This document shows, piece by piece, positions 7,931 through 15,217 of a stretch of DNA of 19,822 nucleotides (the first letter of the stretch is position 1; every line of letters starts with the position of its first letter). The translations under genes and the position numbers were made by a program. Under the pieces are notes generated by a model. That model was given only the letters and a program-made list of their open reading frames with translations, had not been told where the DNA came from and did not search any database. Origin of the DNA: Bacteroidota bacterium (GTDB lineage Bacteria; Bacteroidota; Rhodothermia; Rhodothermales; UBA10348); NCBI GenBank assembly GCA_004356385.1, contig SMXL01000054.1:1-19822 (forward strand), read 5' to 3'.

Positions 7931-8833
7931 ATGCTCAGGCTGAAAGTCATATTTGTAGCCGGTATTTTTTCGATCTGCAGTTTAAATTCGAAGCTCGTCG
8001 AGGCGCAGGAGTTTAATTGCAATGTATCCGTCAATTACCTGAACCTGACCGGGAATGATTTTTCGTTCTTGAAGGAGCTTGGCGAACGAATCCGAGAGTA
8101 CATAAATGACCGGAGATGGACGGACGATCGGTTCGAGGATTATGAACGGATAGACTGCAATATTCAAATCGCGATTACCGAGGCGCTCACGCTCACCCGG
8201 TTCAGTGGCCGAATAGCGATCGCCAGTCGACGTCCGGTGTACGGAACGGCGCAACAGACTACCGTCGCTCTATTCAATGACGATAGCTGGGTGTTTGATT
8301 ACCCCAGAGGAACTCCACTCATCTTTGATCCGGACCGCTACCATCCCATTACGTCCGTCATCAATTTCTACGCATATCTAATGCTGGGCTATGATTACGA
8401 TACATTTTCAGAAATGGGAGGAACGGTTCAATTCGAAAAAGCACGAAGAGTTGCCGAGCTGGCTGAATTGTCTGGTGCCATTGGCTGGAATTCCCTGCAA
8501 GGTGAGGGTTCACGAGGTGAGCTGATTGCCCAGATTATGGATCCCAGATATCGCGAACTCAGAAAAGCCTACAAGGATTATCATCTGCTCAGCCTGGATC
8601 AGTTTATAGTGGACCCCGATAAGGCAAGAAAAACCATGCTTGATATTGTGGGTCGACTCGAAGGACTGACTGAAGACGTCAGCCGCTCATATTATCTGGA
8701 TGCCTTTTTCACGGCTAAGTACAAAGAGCTGTCAGCCGTCTTTCAGGGTTCGTCCGTTGCGAATCAGGCGTACGATACCTTGACCCGAATCGACCCGTCT
8801 CATCTTTCCGATTACTCGCAGATTCTCCAGTAG
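7931..8833 (+). CDS. DUF4835 family exported protein
   Basis: 300 residues with a signal peptide (MLRLKVIFVAGIFSICSL, then KLVEAQ). The mature protein shows the pattern I know from the Bacteroidetes DUF4835 family: an N-terminal FNCNVSVNYLNLTG segment, YINDRRWTDDRFEDYERIDC, the SRRPVYG strand, then DFSF-like and LIFDPDRYHPITSVINFYAYLMLGYDYDTFSEMGG (about 135-170), followed by helices with GWNSLQGEGSRGELI. Length matches the family. The function is unknown; it is likely periplasmic or surface-attached. In many Bacteroidetes the gene lies beside coaBC and recN, which are not next to it here. A minus-strand terminator for the facing tRNA begins directly after its stop and may end both transcripts. 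Confidence 0.88.
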   Translation: MLRLKVIFVAGIFSICSLNSKLVEAQEFNCNVSVNYLNLTGNDFSFLKELGERIREYINDRRWTDDRFEDYERIDCNIQIAITEALTLTRFSGRIAIASRRPVYGTAQQTTVALFNDDSWVFDYPRGTPLIFDPDRYHPITSVINFYAYLMLGYDYDTFSEMGGTVQFEKARRVAELAELSGAIGWNSLQGEGSRGELIAQIMDPRYRELRKAYKDYHLLSLDQFIVDPDKARKTMLDIVGRLEGLTEDVSRSYYLDAFFTAKYKELSAVFQGSSVANQAYDTLTRIDPSHLSDYSQILQ

Positions 8834-8872
8834 AATAAAAAAAGGCGCCGGTGGGAAAACCACACCGACGCC
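8834..8872 (-). terminator. Rho-independent terminator of tRNA-Leu
   Basis: Read on the minus strand, GGCG-CGGTG stem halves pair (8844-8853 with 8863-8872, one mismatch) around a short loop, followed by a run of seven T. It begins directly after the stop of the convergent DUF4835 gene, so the hairpin may serve both. Confidence 0.8.
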
Positions 8873-8877
8873 CATTG

Positions 8878-8961
8878 TGCGAAAGGGGGGACTCGAACCC
8901 CCACGGGTGTTACCCCACTAGATCCTAAGTCTAGCGCGTCTGCCAATTCCGCCACTCTCGC
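8878..8961 (-). tRNA. tRNA-Leu (anticodon UAG)
   Basis: Class II cloverleaf on the minus strand. The acceptor stem GCGAGAG pairs with CTTTCGC (one G-U) and is followed by discriminator A. The anticodon stem CTAGA/TCTAG encloses loop CTTAGGA, giving anticodon UAG. The variable arm is GGGT-AAC-ACCC and the T arm GGGGG-TTCGAGT-CCCCC. The 3' CCA is not encoded. Confidence 0.97.
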
Positions 8962-8969
8962 AGGGCGCG

Positions 8970-9000
8970 CTAATATACTTCTGTGTCCGTCTCGGTTCCA
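8970..9000 (-). promoter_or_regulatory. Probable promoter of tRNA-Leu
   Basis: On the minus strand, TGG (9000-8998), a 20-base spacer, then TATATTAG (8977-8970). Each box is one mismatch from TTG and TAnnTTTG. The 20-base spacing equals that at the other two tRNA genes, and the tRNA begins 8 bases beyond the box. Confidence 0.5.
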
Positions 9001-9113
9001 GGATGGTACGATATGCCCTAACCATTATGGAACTGCCCGTTTAGGGGTGGGTAAATGCGCCGGGTAAAAAGATATCTGAGCGTTTTCGCTTCAATAACTA
9101 CGTCCAAAGTGTC

Positions 9114-11390
9114 ATGAGGAATCCGTTCCAAATCCAGCCGCTAGCCGGGAAACTGCACTCCAGCCGCCCAGGTCTTTCCGCGGTTTCGTCGCTTTTTCTG
9201 ATTGCCACGTTAGGCGGCGCCTGTTCATCGCCAAGACGGACAACGGTTACAGAGCGGCCTATAAAGCCTGCAAACATCATCCGGGAGGAAACCCGGGCCG
9301 TTGTGCCGGAAGAGGTTGAGGCCCTCGTGAATCCTTTTGAAGACATCGAGGTCGGTCGATTTGATGGCGGAAAGATGTGGACTTTTGACAATCCTCCGAC
9401 GGAGTATTTTTCCGAGGCGTATGGATTTACTCCCGATTCTGCATGGTTTGCGAAGGCAAGAATGGGCGCACTCAGGTTTTCAACCTACTGCTCGGCATCC
9501 TTCGTTTCGGATAAGGGGCTCATTATGACGAACCATCACTGCGCCCGACCCAGCATTACTGAGATCAGTAAAGATGGAGAATCTTTTCTGGACGAAGGCT
9601 TTTATGCGGTGGCTTCAAGCGATGAACGAAAAGTCGATGACTTGTATGTTGAACAGCTCGTTGACATTCAGGATGTTACGGCGGCGGTCTATCGACTGGA
9701 CGAGGCGATTCTGAAGGGCACGCCACAAGCAGAAGTTCGAACGCGCCGCGCCGAGTCGATCGAAAATCGAATGCAGTCGATCGCATCCGCCCAGGATTCC
9801 TCATTGCACGTACAAGTGATTCCCCTCTACAACGGTGGGAGGTATACAGCCTACACGTTCAGGCGATTTGATGACATTCGAATAGTAATGGCTCCTGAAC
9901 TTCAAATCGGTTTTTTCGGAGGAGACCACGACAACTTTACGTTCCCGCGGTACAATCTGGACATGAGCTTCTTTCGCGCGTACGATAAAAATGGAGAGCC
10001 GCTGTCAACTCCCGAGCATTTCAAGTGGAGCGTGGACGGAGCGGAAGACGGGGATGCTGTTTTTGTCGTTGGAAATCCGGGCTCGACAAGTCGGCTCAGC
10101 ACCGTCGCCCAATTGGAATATTATCGAGACAACGAGTTGCCACATAGCACGTCCGTTCTGAAGGACAGAGCCGACCTGATAGCAGACTACATCGAATCGC
10201 ATCCGGAAGCAATCGATTCGTCGGACGTTCGGAACGATTATTTCTCGGCGCAGAACTCTTTAAAGGCAGAAATCGGGCAGCTCCGGGGACTCAAAGAAGG
10301 CTCACTGATAAAACGTCGGGGTGCAGCAGAGTTGTTGTTTACCCAGGCCCTCGAGGAGTCGGATTCACTGAATGCCCTTTACGGATCGGTTCTCGGCGAT
10401 ATCGAGCGTCTTCAGATCTCAAAAAAGGCCTCGTCGTCGAAAGCGCGGGCATTCACTCATTTCTTGAATCCATCGGTCAGTTCGCACATTCTAACCCGCG
10501 CGATGTACGGGTATATTTATGAGACTCTCAAACAGCGGGGCGCTTCTTCCAAACAGCTTAATGACATCCGCAAGGATGCATTGAAGATAAAGAATTGGCC
10601 GCGTGAGGTAGAGCGGACGGTGATCGAAAACCGATTGGGGGAATTTGAGCAATTCCTGGGCAGCACCGATCCGACCATCAAGAGACTCTTCGGGGATGGA
10701 ACGGCGCGTATGCTCGCCGATTCAATCGCGACGAATTCGGCGTTGGCAGATTCAGCCCGGTTTCGAGAACTCTTGGACGAAAACTACCTCGCGAGCGATG
10801 ACCCGACCGTTCCCTTCATTAACGCCATCGCTCCACTTTACTTTACATTGGACCAGCAACTTAGGGATTTCATTAGTCAAGAGGAGTCGTTTGCTGCAGA
10901 TTTGGCGCGAGCGCGATTTGCGATTTACGGCCAAACTATGCCGCCGGACGCTTCTTTTTCTTTGAGAATCGCCGACGGAGTGATATCGGGCTACGCATAC
11001 AACGGAACCATTGCCCCGGCCTTCACGACTTTCTATGGACTCTTCGATGCCTTCTACGCCCACGCTGGTCGTAAGGAATGGGATCTGCCGGATCGGTGGC
11101 AACGCGGTGCTTCGGACGTGGCGCTTGGCACGCCGATGAATCTGGTCTCTACCAATGATATTGCCGGGGGGAATTCGGGATCTCCACTGTTGAACAAGAA
11201 TTTGGAGATAGTCGGACTCGTATTTGACGGCAACATCGAATCGCTACCGTCTGAATATCTCTACACAGACAGCGCCTCCCGCACTGTTTCTGTGGACTCT
11301 CGAGGGATTCTTGAGGCCCTTGGATCCATCTATGGAGCGGGCCGGATCGTGGAGGAAATCATATCTGCCTCTCAGAGCTCGTCAGAATAA
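9114..11390 (+). CDS. S46 family dipeptidyl-peptidase, DPP7-type
   Basis: 758 residues. Exopeptidase that removes dipeptides from peptide N-termini in the periplasm or at the outer membrane, feeding amino-acid use. S46 hallmarks are present: GKMWTF (86-91), NHHC with the catalytic His (140-143), GGDHDNFTFPRY with the catalytic Asp region (269-280), and GGNSGSP with nucleophile Ser688. After it, FDGN has Gly706 at the position that decides specificity: DPP7 has Gly there, DPP11 has Arg. This predicts preference for hydrophobic or neutral P1 residues rather than Asp/Glu. The N-terminus (LFLIATLGGACSS, Cys37) looks like a lipoprotein signal, though Gly at -3 is not ideal. A longer Thr/Arg/Glu-rich linker (about 38-80) precedes the catalytic domain. 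No clear ribosome-binding site or promoter is visible in the 113 bases upstream of its start that follow the tRNA promoter. Confidence 0.95.
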   Translation: MRNPFQIQPLAGKLHSSRPGLSAVSSLFLIATLGGACSSPRRTTVTERPIKPANIIREETRAVVPEEVEALVNPFEDIEVGRFDGGKMWTFDNPPTEYFSEAYGFTPDSAWFAKARMGALRFSTYCSASFVSDKGLIMTNHHCARPSITEISKDGESFLDEGFYAVASSDERKVDDLYVEQLVDIQDVTAAVYRLDEAILKGTPQAEVRTRRAESIENRMQSIASAQDSSLHVQVIPLYNGGRYTAYTFRRFDDIRIVMAPELQIGFFGGDHDNFTFPRYNLDMSFFRAYDKNGEPLSTPEHFKWSVDGAEDGDAVFVVGNPGSTSRLSTVAQLEYYRDNELPHSTSVLKDRADLIADYIESHPEAIDSSDVRNDYFSAQNSLKAEIGQLRGLKEGSLIKRRGAAELLFTQALEESDSLNALYGSVLGDIERLQISKKASSSKARAFTHFLNPSVSSHILTRAMYGYIYETLKQRGASSKQLNDIRKDALKIKNWPREVERTVIENRLGEFEQFLGSTDPTIKRLFGDGTARMLADSIATNSALADSARFRELLDENYLASDDPTVPFINAIAPLYFTLDQQLRDFISQEESFAADLARARFAIYGQTMPPDASFSLRIADGVISGYAYNGTIAPAFTTFYGLFDAFYAHAGRKEWDLPDRWQRGASDVALGTPMNLVSTNDIAGGNSGSPLLNKNLEIVGLVFDGNIESLPSEYLYTDSASRTVSVDSRGILEALGSIYGAGRIVEEIISASQSSSE

Positions 11391-11421
11391 GTGGACGATG
11401 ACGAGGGAGCGATCGAGGATG

Positions 11422-12324
11422 TCACGACGAGAGTGCCGCAAGCACACCGGGAACGACGTCAACCAGCGATCGAACATCGCTAAACGCCGTAGCCTGTTTA
11501 CCGATCGCGACAAAGGGTACCGGATTTTCTGTGTGGGTCTTGATTTCCAGATTTTCCAGGTTGCCATGGTCGCTGGTGAGTACAAGAGTTAGTCCTCGCG
11601 TGAGAGTTTCTTCCACCAGACTCGTAAGAAACGAACTCAATGACCACAGGCATTTTTCTGCTTCTTCCCATGAGCGAGCGTGCCCGGCCTTATCGGTATG
11701 GAAGTACTCGAAGGCAGTGAACGCATTCTGGTATGTAAGGTCCGCCAGATTGATTGCAGCCTCCTCCTCAGACCGAATTTGAATTTGCAAGCCAAGGTGA
11801 TCGTTCAGTCGCCGTCCTGTGATATCTGCAGCAACCGCCTGTCCGATCTTGAGATCATCCAGTGTACGGATTCGAGTATCCGAGTCGAGACAGGACCGTG
11901 TGGTCACCGACCAACGGTTTCGTTTCTGGGCATACTCAAAAAAAATGGGCGGATAGGCGTTCGCGAACGCCACGTTCAGTCCCAGGGATTTGACTTGGGA
12001 AAAAACGTTGTGACTTGCGATCGTTGGAAGCGACGAAGAGTGAGGGAACGGCCCATAATGGCGCCCAGCGGTCTCGACACAATTTACTCCGGTGAACAGC
12101 GACGCCTGACCGGTTCCGCTCTGCGGGAGTCCCGAAAGTCCGAGTCCGGCGTCGATTGGTCGAAATACATGTCTGGAATTGACTATCTCCGAGGCCGTTT
12201 CGTCAAACGGGACGCCGCCGGACAGATACTCAAATCCCGGGAGGGCCCGAACAGAAAACGGATTGAATTCTCCCGCAGGTCCAAGACCTATGCCATCAAT
12301 GAAAACAAGGAGAATGTGATTCAC
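11422..12324 (-). CDS. Alkaline phosphatase superfamily metalloenzyme (phosphoglycerate mutase-like)
   Basis: About 300 residues from GTG 12324, chosen because the first core strand (NHILLVFIDGIGLGP) begins there, while the 45 residues encoded upstream in an open ATG frame look unrelated and overlap the divergent neighbour. Expected metal-binding and nucleophile residues can be placed: Asp10 in IDGIG, Thr71 in PQSGTGQAS, Asp211 and His215 in DKAGH, Asp252-His253 in TSDHGN, and His264 in THTENP. This set matches the two-metal site shared with phosphopentomutase and the cofactor-independent phosphoglycerate mutase. It is much shorter than iPGM (about 510 residues), so it has only the metalloenzyme domain with a small insertion. 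Substrate unknown; a phosphomonoester or phosphosugar is likely. No signal peptide, so cytoplasmic. It converges with the S46 gene, leaving 31 bases between. Confidence 0.85.
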   Translation of the reverse strand: MNHILLVFIDGIGLGPAGEFNPFSVRALPGFEYLSGGVPFDETASEIVNSRHVFRPIDAGLGLSGLPQSGTGQASLFTGVNCVETAGRHYGPFPHSSSLPTIASHNVFSQVKSLGLNVAFANAYPPIFFEYAQKRNRWSVTTRSCLDSDTRIRTLDDLKIGQAVAADITGRRLNDHLGLQIQIRSEEEAAINLADLTYQNAFTAFEYFHTDKAGHARSWEEAEKCLWSLSSFLTSLVEETLTRGLTLVLTSDHGNLENLEIKTHTENPVPFVAIGKQATAFSDVRSLVDVVPGVLAALSS

Positions 12325-12406
12325 TTCGAGCGACCAGAGGGGTTTTCGGTTAGTACATTGCTTGAACTGCAAAGCTGAAAGCCAAACGGGTAACGACACC
12401 CCTGAT

Positions 12407-13621
12407 ATGTGGGATTCGATAGAACGAATGAAATATCGCCTTGGGCCGCAGACACGCACTTGCCGCTATGGGCTGGTCCTTGGAGGCGGCGGCGCTCGGG
12501 CGTCATATCAGGCGGGCGTTCTCCAGTTTATGGCAGATGCTCTTCCTCATGTAGATTTATCTATCGTGACCGGCGTTTCCGCGGGGTCATTAAACGCAGC
12601 CTACATATCCAATGATCTACGAGGATTTGCGGCTGCAGTCCACAACCTTGTAAATACCTGGGAAAACCTCACCTCCGAAGATGTTTACGAAACCACATCT
12701 GGATTCCAATTGTTCTGGAATGTTCTTAGAAAAACGGGCGCTGAAGATTCGGGTGAGATAATCCCGCGGTACGGATTGGTTCACACGGATCCGCTTCGCT
12801 CCTTTCTATCCAAGAGCCTTGGTGCGCCCGATGGAGTACTAACCGGAATTCGAAAAAATATCCAGGACGGTAAACTCGATGCATGCGCCTTTATCACGAC
12901 CAACTACGCCACGGGCCAGACGGTTGCCTGGACGGATGGTCGTGAGCTGCAAAATTGGGATCGACCGGACCGTGTGAGTCACCACGGAGAGCTGACGGTC
13001 GATCATATCATGGCATCGTCGTCGCTTCCTTTCCTGTTCCCCGCTATCCAATTAGGCGATACTTGGTTCGGTGATGGCGGCATTCGAATGGCCGATCCAC
13101 TCAGCCCAGCCGTCCATCTTGGAGCGGACAGAATATTCGCAATATCGACTCGATACGGGAGGAGTAGGAGAGAGGCCGATGAACCTCTCGTGACGGGGTA
13201 TCCTCCTGCGGCTCAAATATTCGGGCTATTGCTGAATGCCATTTTTCTAGACCGACTCGATCAGGACGCGGCGTTGCTCGAACGAATGAATGAACTTCTT
13301 CGTTCAATTCCCCAGAGAAAACGACATGGCTTGCGTCAGATAGATCTAATGGTGATGAGACCGTCTGTTGATCTGGGGAAATTATCCAGAGAATTTGAAG
13401 CTGACCTCGGTGGCATCCTGAAGCTCATCGGAATAGCACTCGGCAGCAAGGACACGAAGTCACCGGATTGGTTGTCCATGATTCTTTTTGAACCCGAGTA
13501 CTCGACGCGATTGATCGAGATCGGATACGAGGATGCCAAACAGGAGAGGGATTCACTGCAAAGATTCTTTGATCCGTCGCTGATTTGGGCGAAGAGTAAG
13601 GGAGCTAATAAAAAAGGGTAG
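12407..13621 (+). CDS. Patatin-like phospholipase (NTE/RssA family)
   Basis: About 404 residues from ATG 12407. Serine lipid hydrolase with a Ser-Asp dyad. Near the N-terminus lies the oxyanion-hole motif GLVLGGGGARASYQAGVLQ. The nucleophile elbow GVSAG has Ser58, and the Asp motif FGDGG has Asp223. The C-terminal part (MNELLRSIPQRKRHGLRQIDLMVMRPS and onwards) is longer than a bare patatin domain. There is no signal peptide, and a membrane-facing cytoplasmic role on phospholipid or lysophospholipid is usual for the family. Starts at 12362 and 12428 are also open. The first leaves only 37 bases to the divergent phosphatase gene, so a later one is more likely. The last codons overlap the minus-strand terminator of the initiator tRNA gene. 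Confidence 0.92.
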   Translation: MWDSIERMKYRLGPQTRTCRYGLVLGGGGARASYQAGVLQFMADALPHVDLSIVTGVSAGSLNAAYISNDLRGFAAAVHNLVNTWENLTSEDVYETTSGFQLFWNVLRKTGAEDSGEIIPRYGLVHTDPLRSFLSKSLGAPDGVLTGIRKNIQDGKLDACAFITTNYATGQTVAWTDGRELQNWDRPDRVSHHGELTVDHIMASSSLPFLFPAIQLGDTWFGDGGIRMADPLSPAVHLGADRIFAISTRYGRSRREADEPLVTGYPPAAQIFGLLLNAIFLDRLDQDAALLERMNELLRSIPQRKRHGLRQIDLMVMRPSVDLGKLSREFEADLGGILKLIGIALGSKDTKSPDWLSMILFEPEYSTRLIEIGYEDAKQERDSLQRFFDPSLIWAKSKGANKKG

Positions 13622-13643
13622 GGCTCAAATTGAACCGTACCCT
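13610..13643 (-). terminator. Terminator of initiator tRNA gene overlapping patatin 3' end
   Basis: On the minus strand AGGGTA...TACCCT (13643-13638 with 13620-13615), plus two more pairs inside, is followed by six T in 13615-13610. It overlaps the last codons and stop of the convergent patatin gene. It lies 65 bases beyond the tRNA. Confidence 0.6.
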
Positions 13644-13670
13644 GTCTTAAGAAAATGCAGCCGGATTCCG

Positions 13671-13699
13671 TGCAGAAACCTCTACTCTTCTTTTCTGCA
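13671..13699. other. Perfect 8-bp inverted repeat in tRNA-Met trailer
   Basis: TGCAGAAA (13671-13678) and TTTCTGCA (13692-13699) form an uninterrupted 8-bp stem with a 13-base pyrimidine-rich loop. On the minus strand it follows the tRNA end after a T run, so the T run precedes the stem. On the plus strand A residues follow. It is therefore not a normal terminator for either direction and may be a processing or stability element. Confidence 0.5.
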
Positions 13700-13707
13700 A
13701 AAAATTG

Positions 13708-13779
13708 TAGCGGGGGTGGGATTTGAACCCACGACCTTCGGGTTATGAGCCCGATGAGCTACCACTGCTCCACCCCGCG
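13708..13779 (-). tRNA. Initiator tRNA-fMet (anticodon CAU)
   Basis: Cloverleaf on the minus strand. The anticodon stem TCGGG/CCCGA with loop CTCATAA gives anticodon CAU and the three consecutive G-C pairs that mark initiator tRNA. The first base is C1 and its partner is U72, so the 1-72 pair is open as initiators require, though the usual bacterial partner is A72. T arm GTGGG-TTCAAAT-CCCAC; discriminator A; CCA not encoded. Confidence 0.95.
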
Positions 13780-13790
13780 ATGTAAGGCGC

Positions 13791-13821
13791 CGAAGTTACG
13801 GTTATTTGCAGCCCAGAACAA
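13791..13821 (-). promoter_or_regulatory. Probable promoter of initiator tRNA-fMet
   Basis: On the minus strand TTG (13821-13819), a 20-base spacer, then TAACTTCG (13798-13791), one mismatch from TAnnTTTG. The tRNA begins 11 bases beyond the box. The architecture is the same as at the tRNA-Ser gene. Confidence 0.6.
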
Positions 13822-13904
13822 CTCAAATGGCTCCAAACGGGCACCGGGAATGGAAGAAGGGTGTGTCTTTTCTGTTAACTCGACATCTATATCGATCGAT
13901 CGGG

Positions 13905-13934
13905 TTGGCAATAGCCGCTGCGTACGTATTTTTG
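13905..13934 (+). promoter_or_regulatory. Bacteroidetes-type promoter of DUF1015-serA-serC
   Basis: TTG (13905-13907), a 19-base spacer, then TATTTTTG (13927-13934), an exact match to TAnnTTTG. The start of transcription would be near 13940, leaving a leader of about 30 bases before ATG 13971. Confidence 0.65.
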
Positions 13935-13970
13935 GGGCCATCACATTGAAGCAGTCCTAAACCTGGAGCC

Positions 13971-15179
13971 ATGTCCATTCTTCATCCTTTTCGAGCTGTC
14001 AGGCCGATTCCGGAATGCGCTCCGGATATTGCATGCGTTCCCTATGACGTGGTTAATGCGGAGGAGGCTCGGCGCCTGGCCGAAGGGAATCCGAAAAGCT
14101 TTCTCCACGTCATTCGCCCGGAGATAGATTTCGCCGACGGAGTCAACGTCTACGGCGACTCGGTGTATGCCAAAGGTGCTGAAAATCTCGACGCATATGT
14201 TGCCGGTCCGGATTCGCTCCAGGAAGACGAGCCATCTCTTTACGTGTACCGACTCATCATGAATGGTCGACCTCAGACGGGAATCGTCGGTTGTGTGGCA
14301 GTTTCGGATTACGATTCGAACGTGATTCTGAAGCATGAAAAAACGCGACCTGCGAAAGAAAACGATCGAACCCGTCATATCATCTCGCAACGTGCCCATG
14401 CGGAGCCAATTATGCTCACCTTCGGGGACCATGAGGGTGTCGGAGAAATATTGAACGAAACGGTAACTCACGAACCCCTATATGATTTTACAGCTCCCGA
14501 TGGAATTCAGCACACGATCTGGCGAATCGCAGCACCAGGAGATCTCGTCTCCTGTTTCGAAGAAATTGACAGGCTATACGTAGCCGACGGACATCACAGA
14601 TGCAAAGCCGCAAGCAGGGCCGCGGAGGAGCTGGCCGGCACGGGCGATACGTCAATGGAAGTGGGCTTCTTTCCGGCTGTGCTGTTTCCGATGGGCAACA
14701 TGGAAATCCTGGCGTATAATCGGATTGTCCGAAAGCTGCCTGTTTCGAAAATTGAGTTCCTTGTTCATTTGAAGAAAACCCTGCCAGCTGTTTCGTCTTC
14801 AGATCCGATTCCTGAGCGAAAGGGCGAAATTGCCGTGTACTTGGACGGACAATGGACGGGTTTCAAGTTACCTGTCGCCGAAGATGCGTCGGTTGTGGAT
14901 CGACTGGATGTCGGTTTGCTGAGCGCAAACATTCTGGTTCCCATGTTGAATATTACCGACCCTCGCACGGATTCAAACATTGATTTCGTTGGGGGAATCA
15001 GAGGTACGAAAGAACTGGAGGAACTCGTGGATTCCGGACAGGCAGAAATGGCTATTTCAATGTATCCGACGAGTATTCGGGAATTGGTCGATGTTTCAGA
15101 TGCTGATCTGCTGATGCCGCCGAAATCGACCTGGTTCGAACCGAAATTGAGGAGCGGTTTGTTGGTCCATCTCTTTTAA
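13971..15179 (+). CDS. DUF1015 family protein
   Basis: 402 residues, the usual length for DUF1015. Conserved segments are visible: HPFRAVRPIPE and ACVPYDVVNAEEARRLAEGNPKSFLHVIRPEIDF at the N-terminus, LYVYRL with TGIVGCV near residues 85-105, LKHEKTRP, and VADGHHR (204-210), which looks like a catalytic or ligand-binding loop. No signal peptide; cytoplasmic. The biochemical role is not established. The family is often found beside serA and serC, as here, which suggests a part in serine or 3-phosphoglycerate metabolism, for example as a hydrolase or kinase-like helper; that is inference. It is the first gene of the operon, 38 bases before serA, and no terminator lies between. Confidence 0.93.
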   Translation: MSILHPFRAVRPIPECAPDIACVPYDVVNAEEARRLAEGNPKSFLHVIRPEIDFADGVNVYGDSVYAKGAENLDAYVAGPDSLQEDEPSLYVYRLIMNGRPQTGIVGCVAVSDYDSNVILKHEKTRPAKENDRTRHIISQRAHAEPIMLTFGDHEGVGEILNETVTHEPLYDFTAPDGIQHTIWRIAAPGDLVSCFEEIDRLYVADGHHRCKAASRAAEELAGTGDTSMEVGFFPAVLFPMGNMEILAYNRIVRKLPVSKIEFLVHLKKTLPAVSSSDPIPERKGEIAVYLDGQWTGFKLPVAEDASVVDRLDVGLLSANILVPMLNITDPRTDSNIDFVGGIRGTKELEELVDSGQAEMAISMYPTSIRELVDVSDADLLMPPKSTWFEPKLRSGLLVHLF

Positions 15180-15217
15180 TTTTCGACTGCTGAATCTGAT
15201 AGAAAGCGACTACGATC

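Noticed and set aside
11680..12378. Open frame of 232 codons on the plus strand
   Set aside because: It is antisense to the phosphatase gene, whose metal-ligand motifs are all on the minus strand; its protein is low in hydrophobic core and has no recognisable motif.
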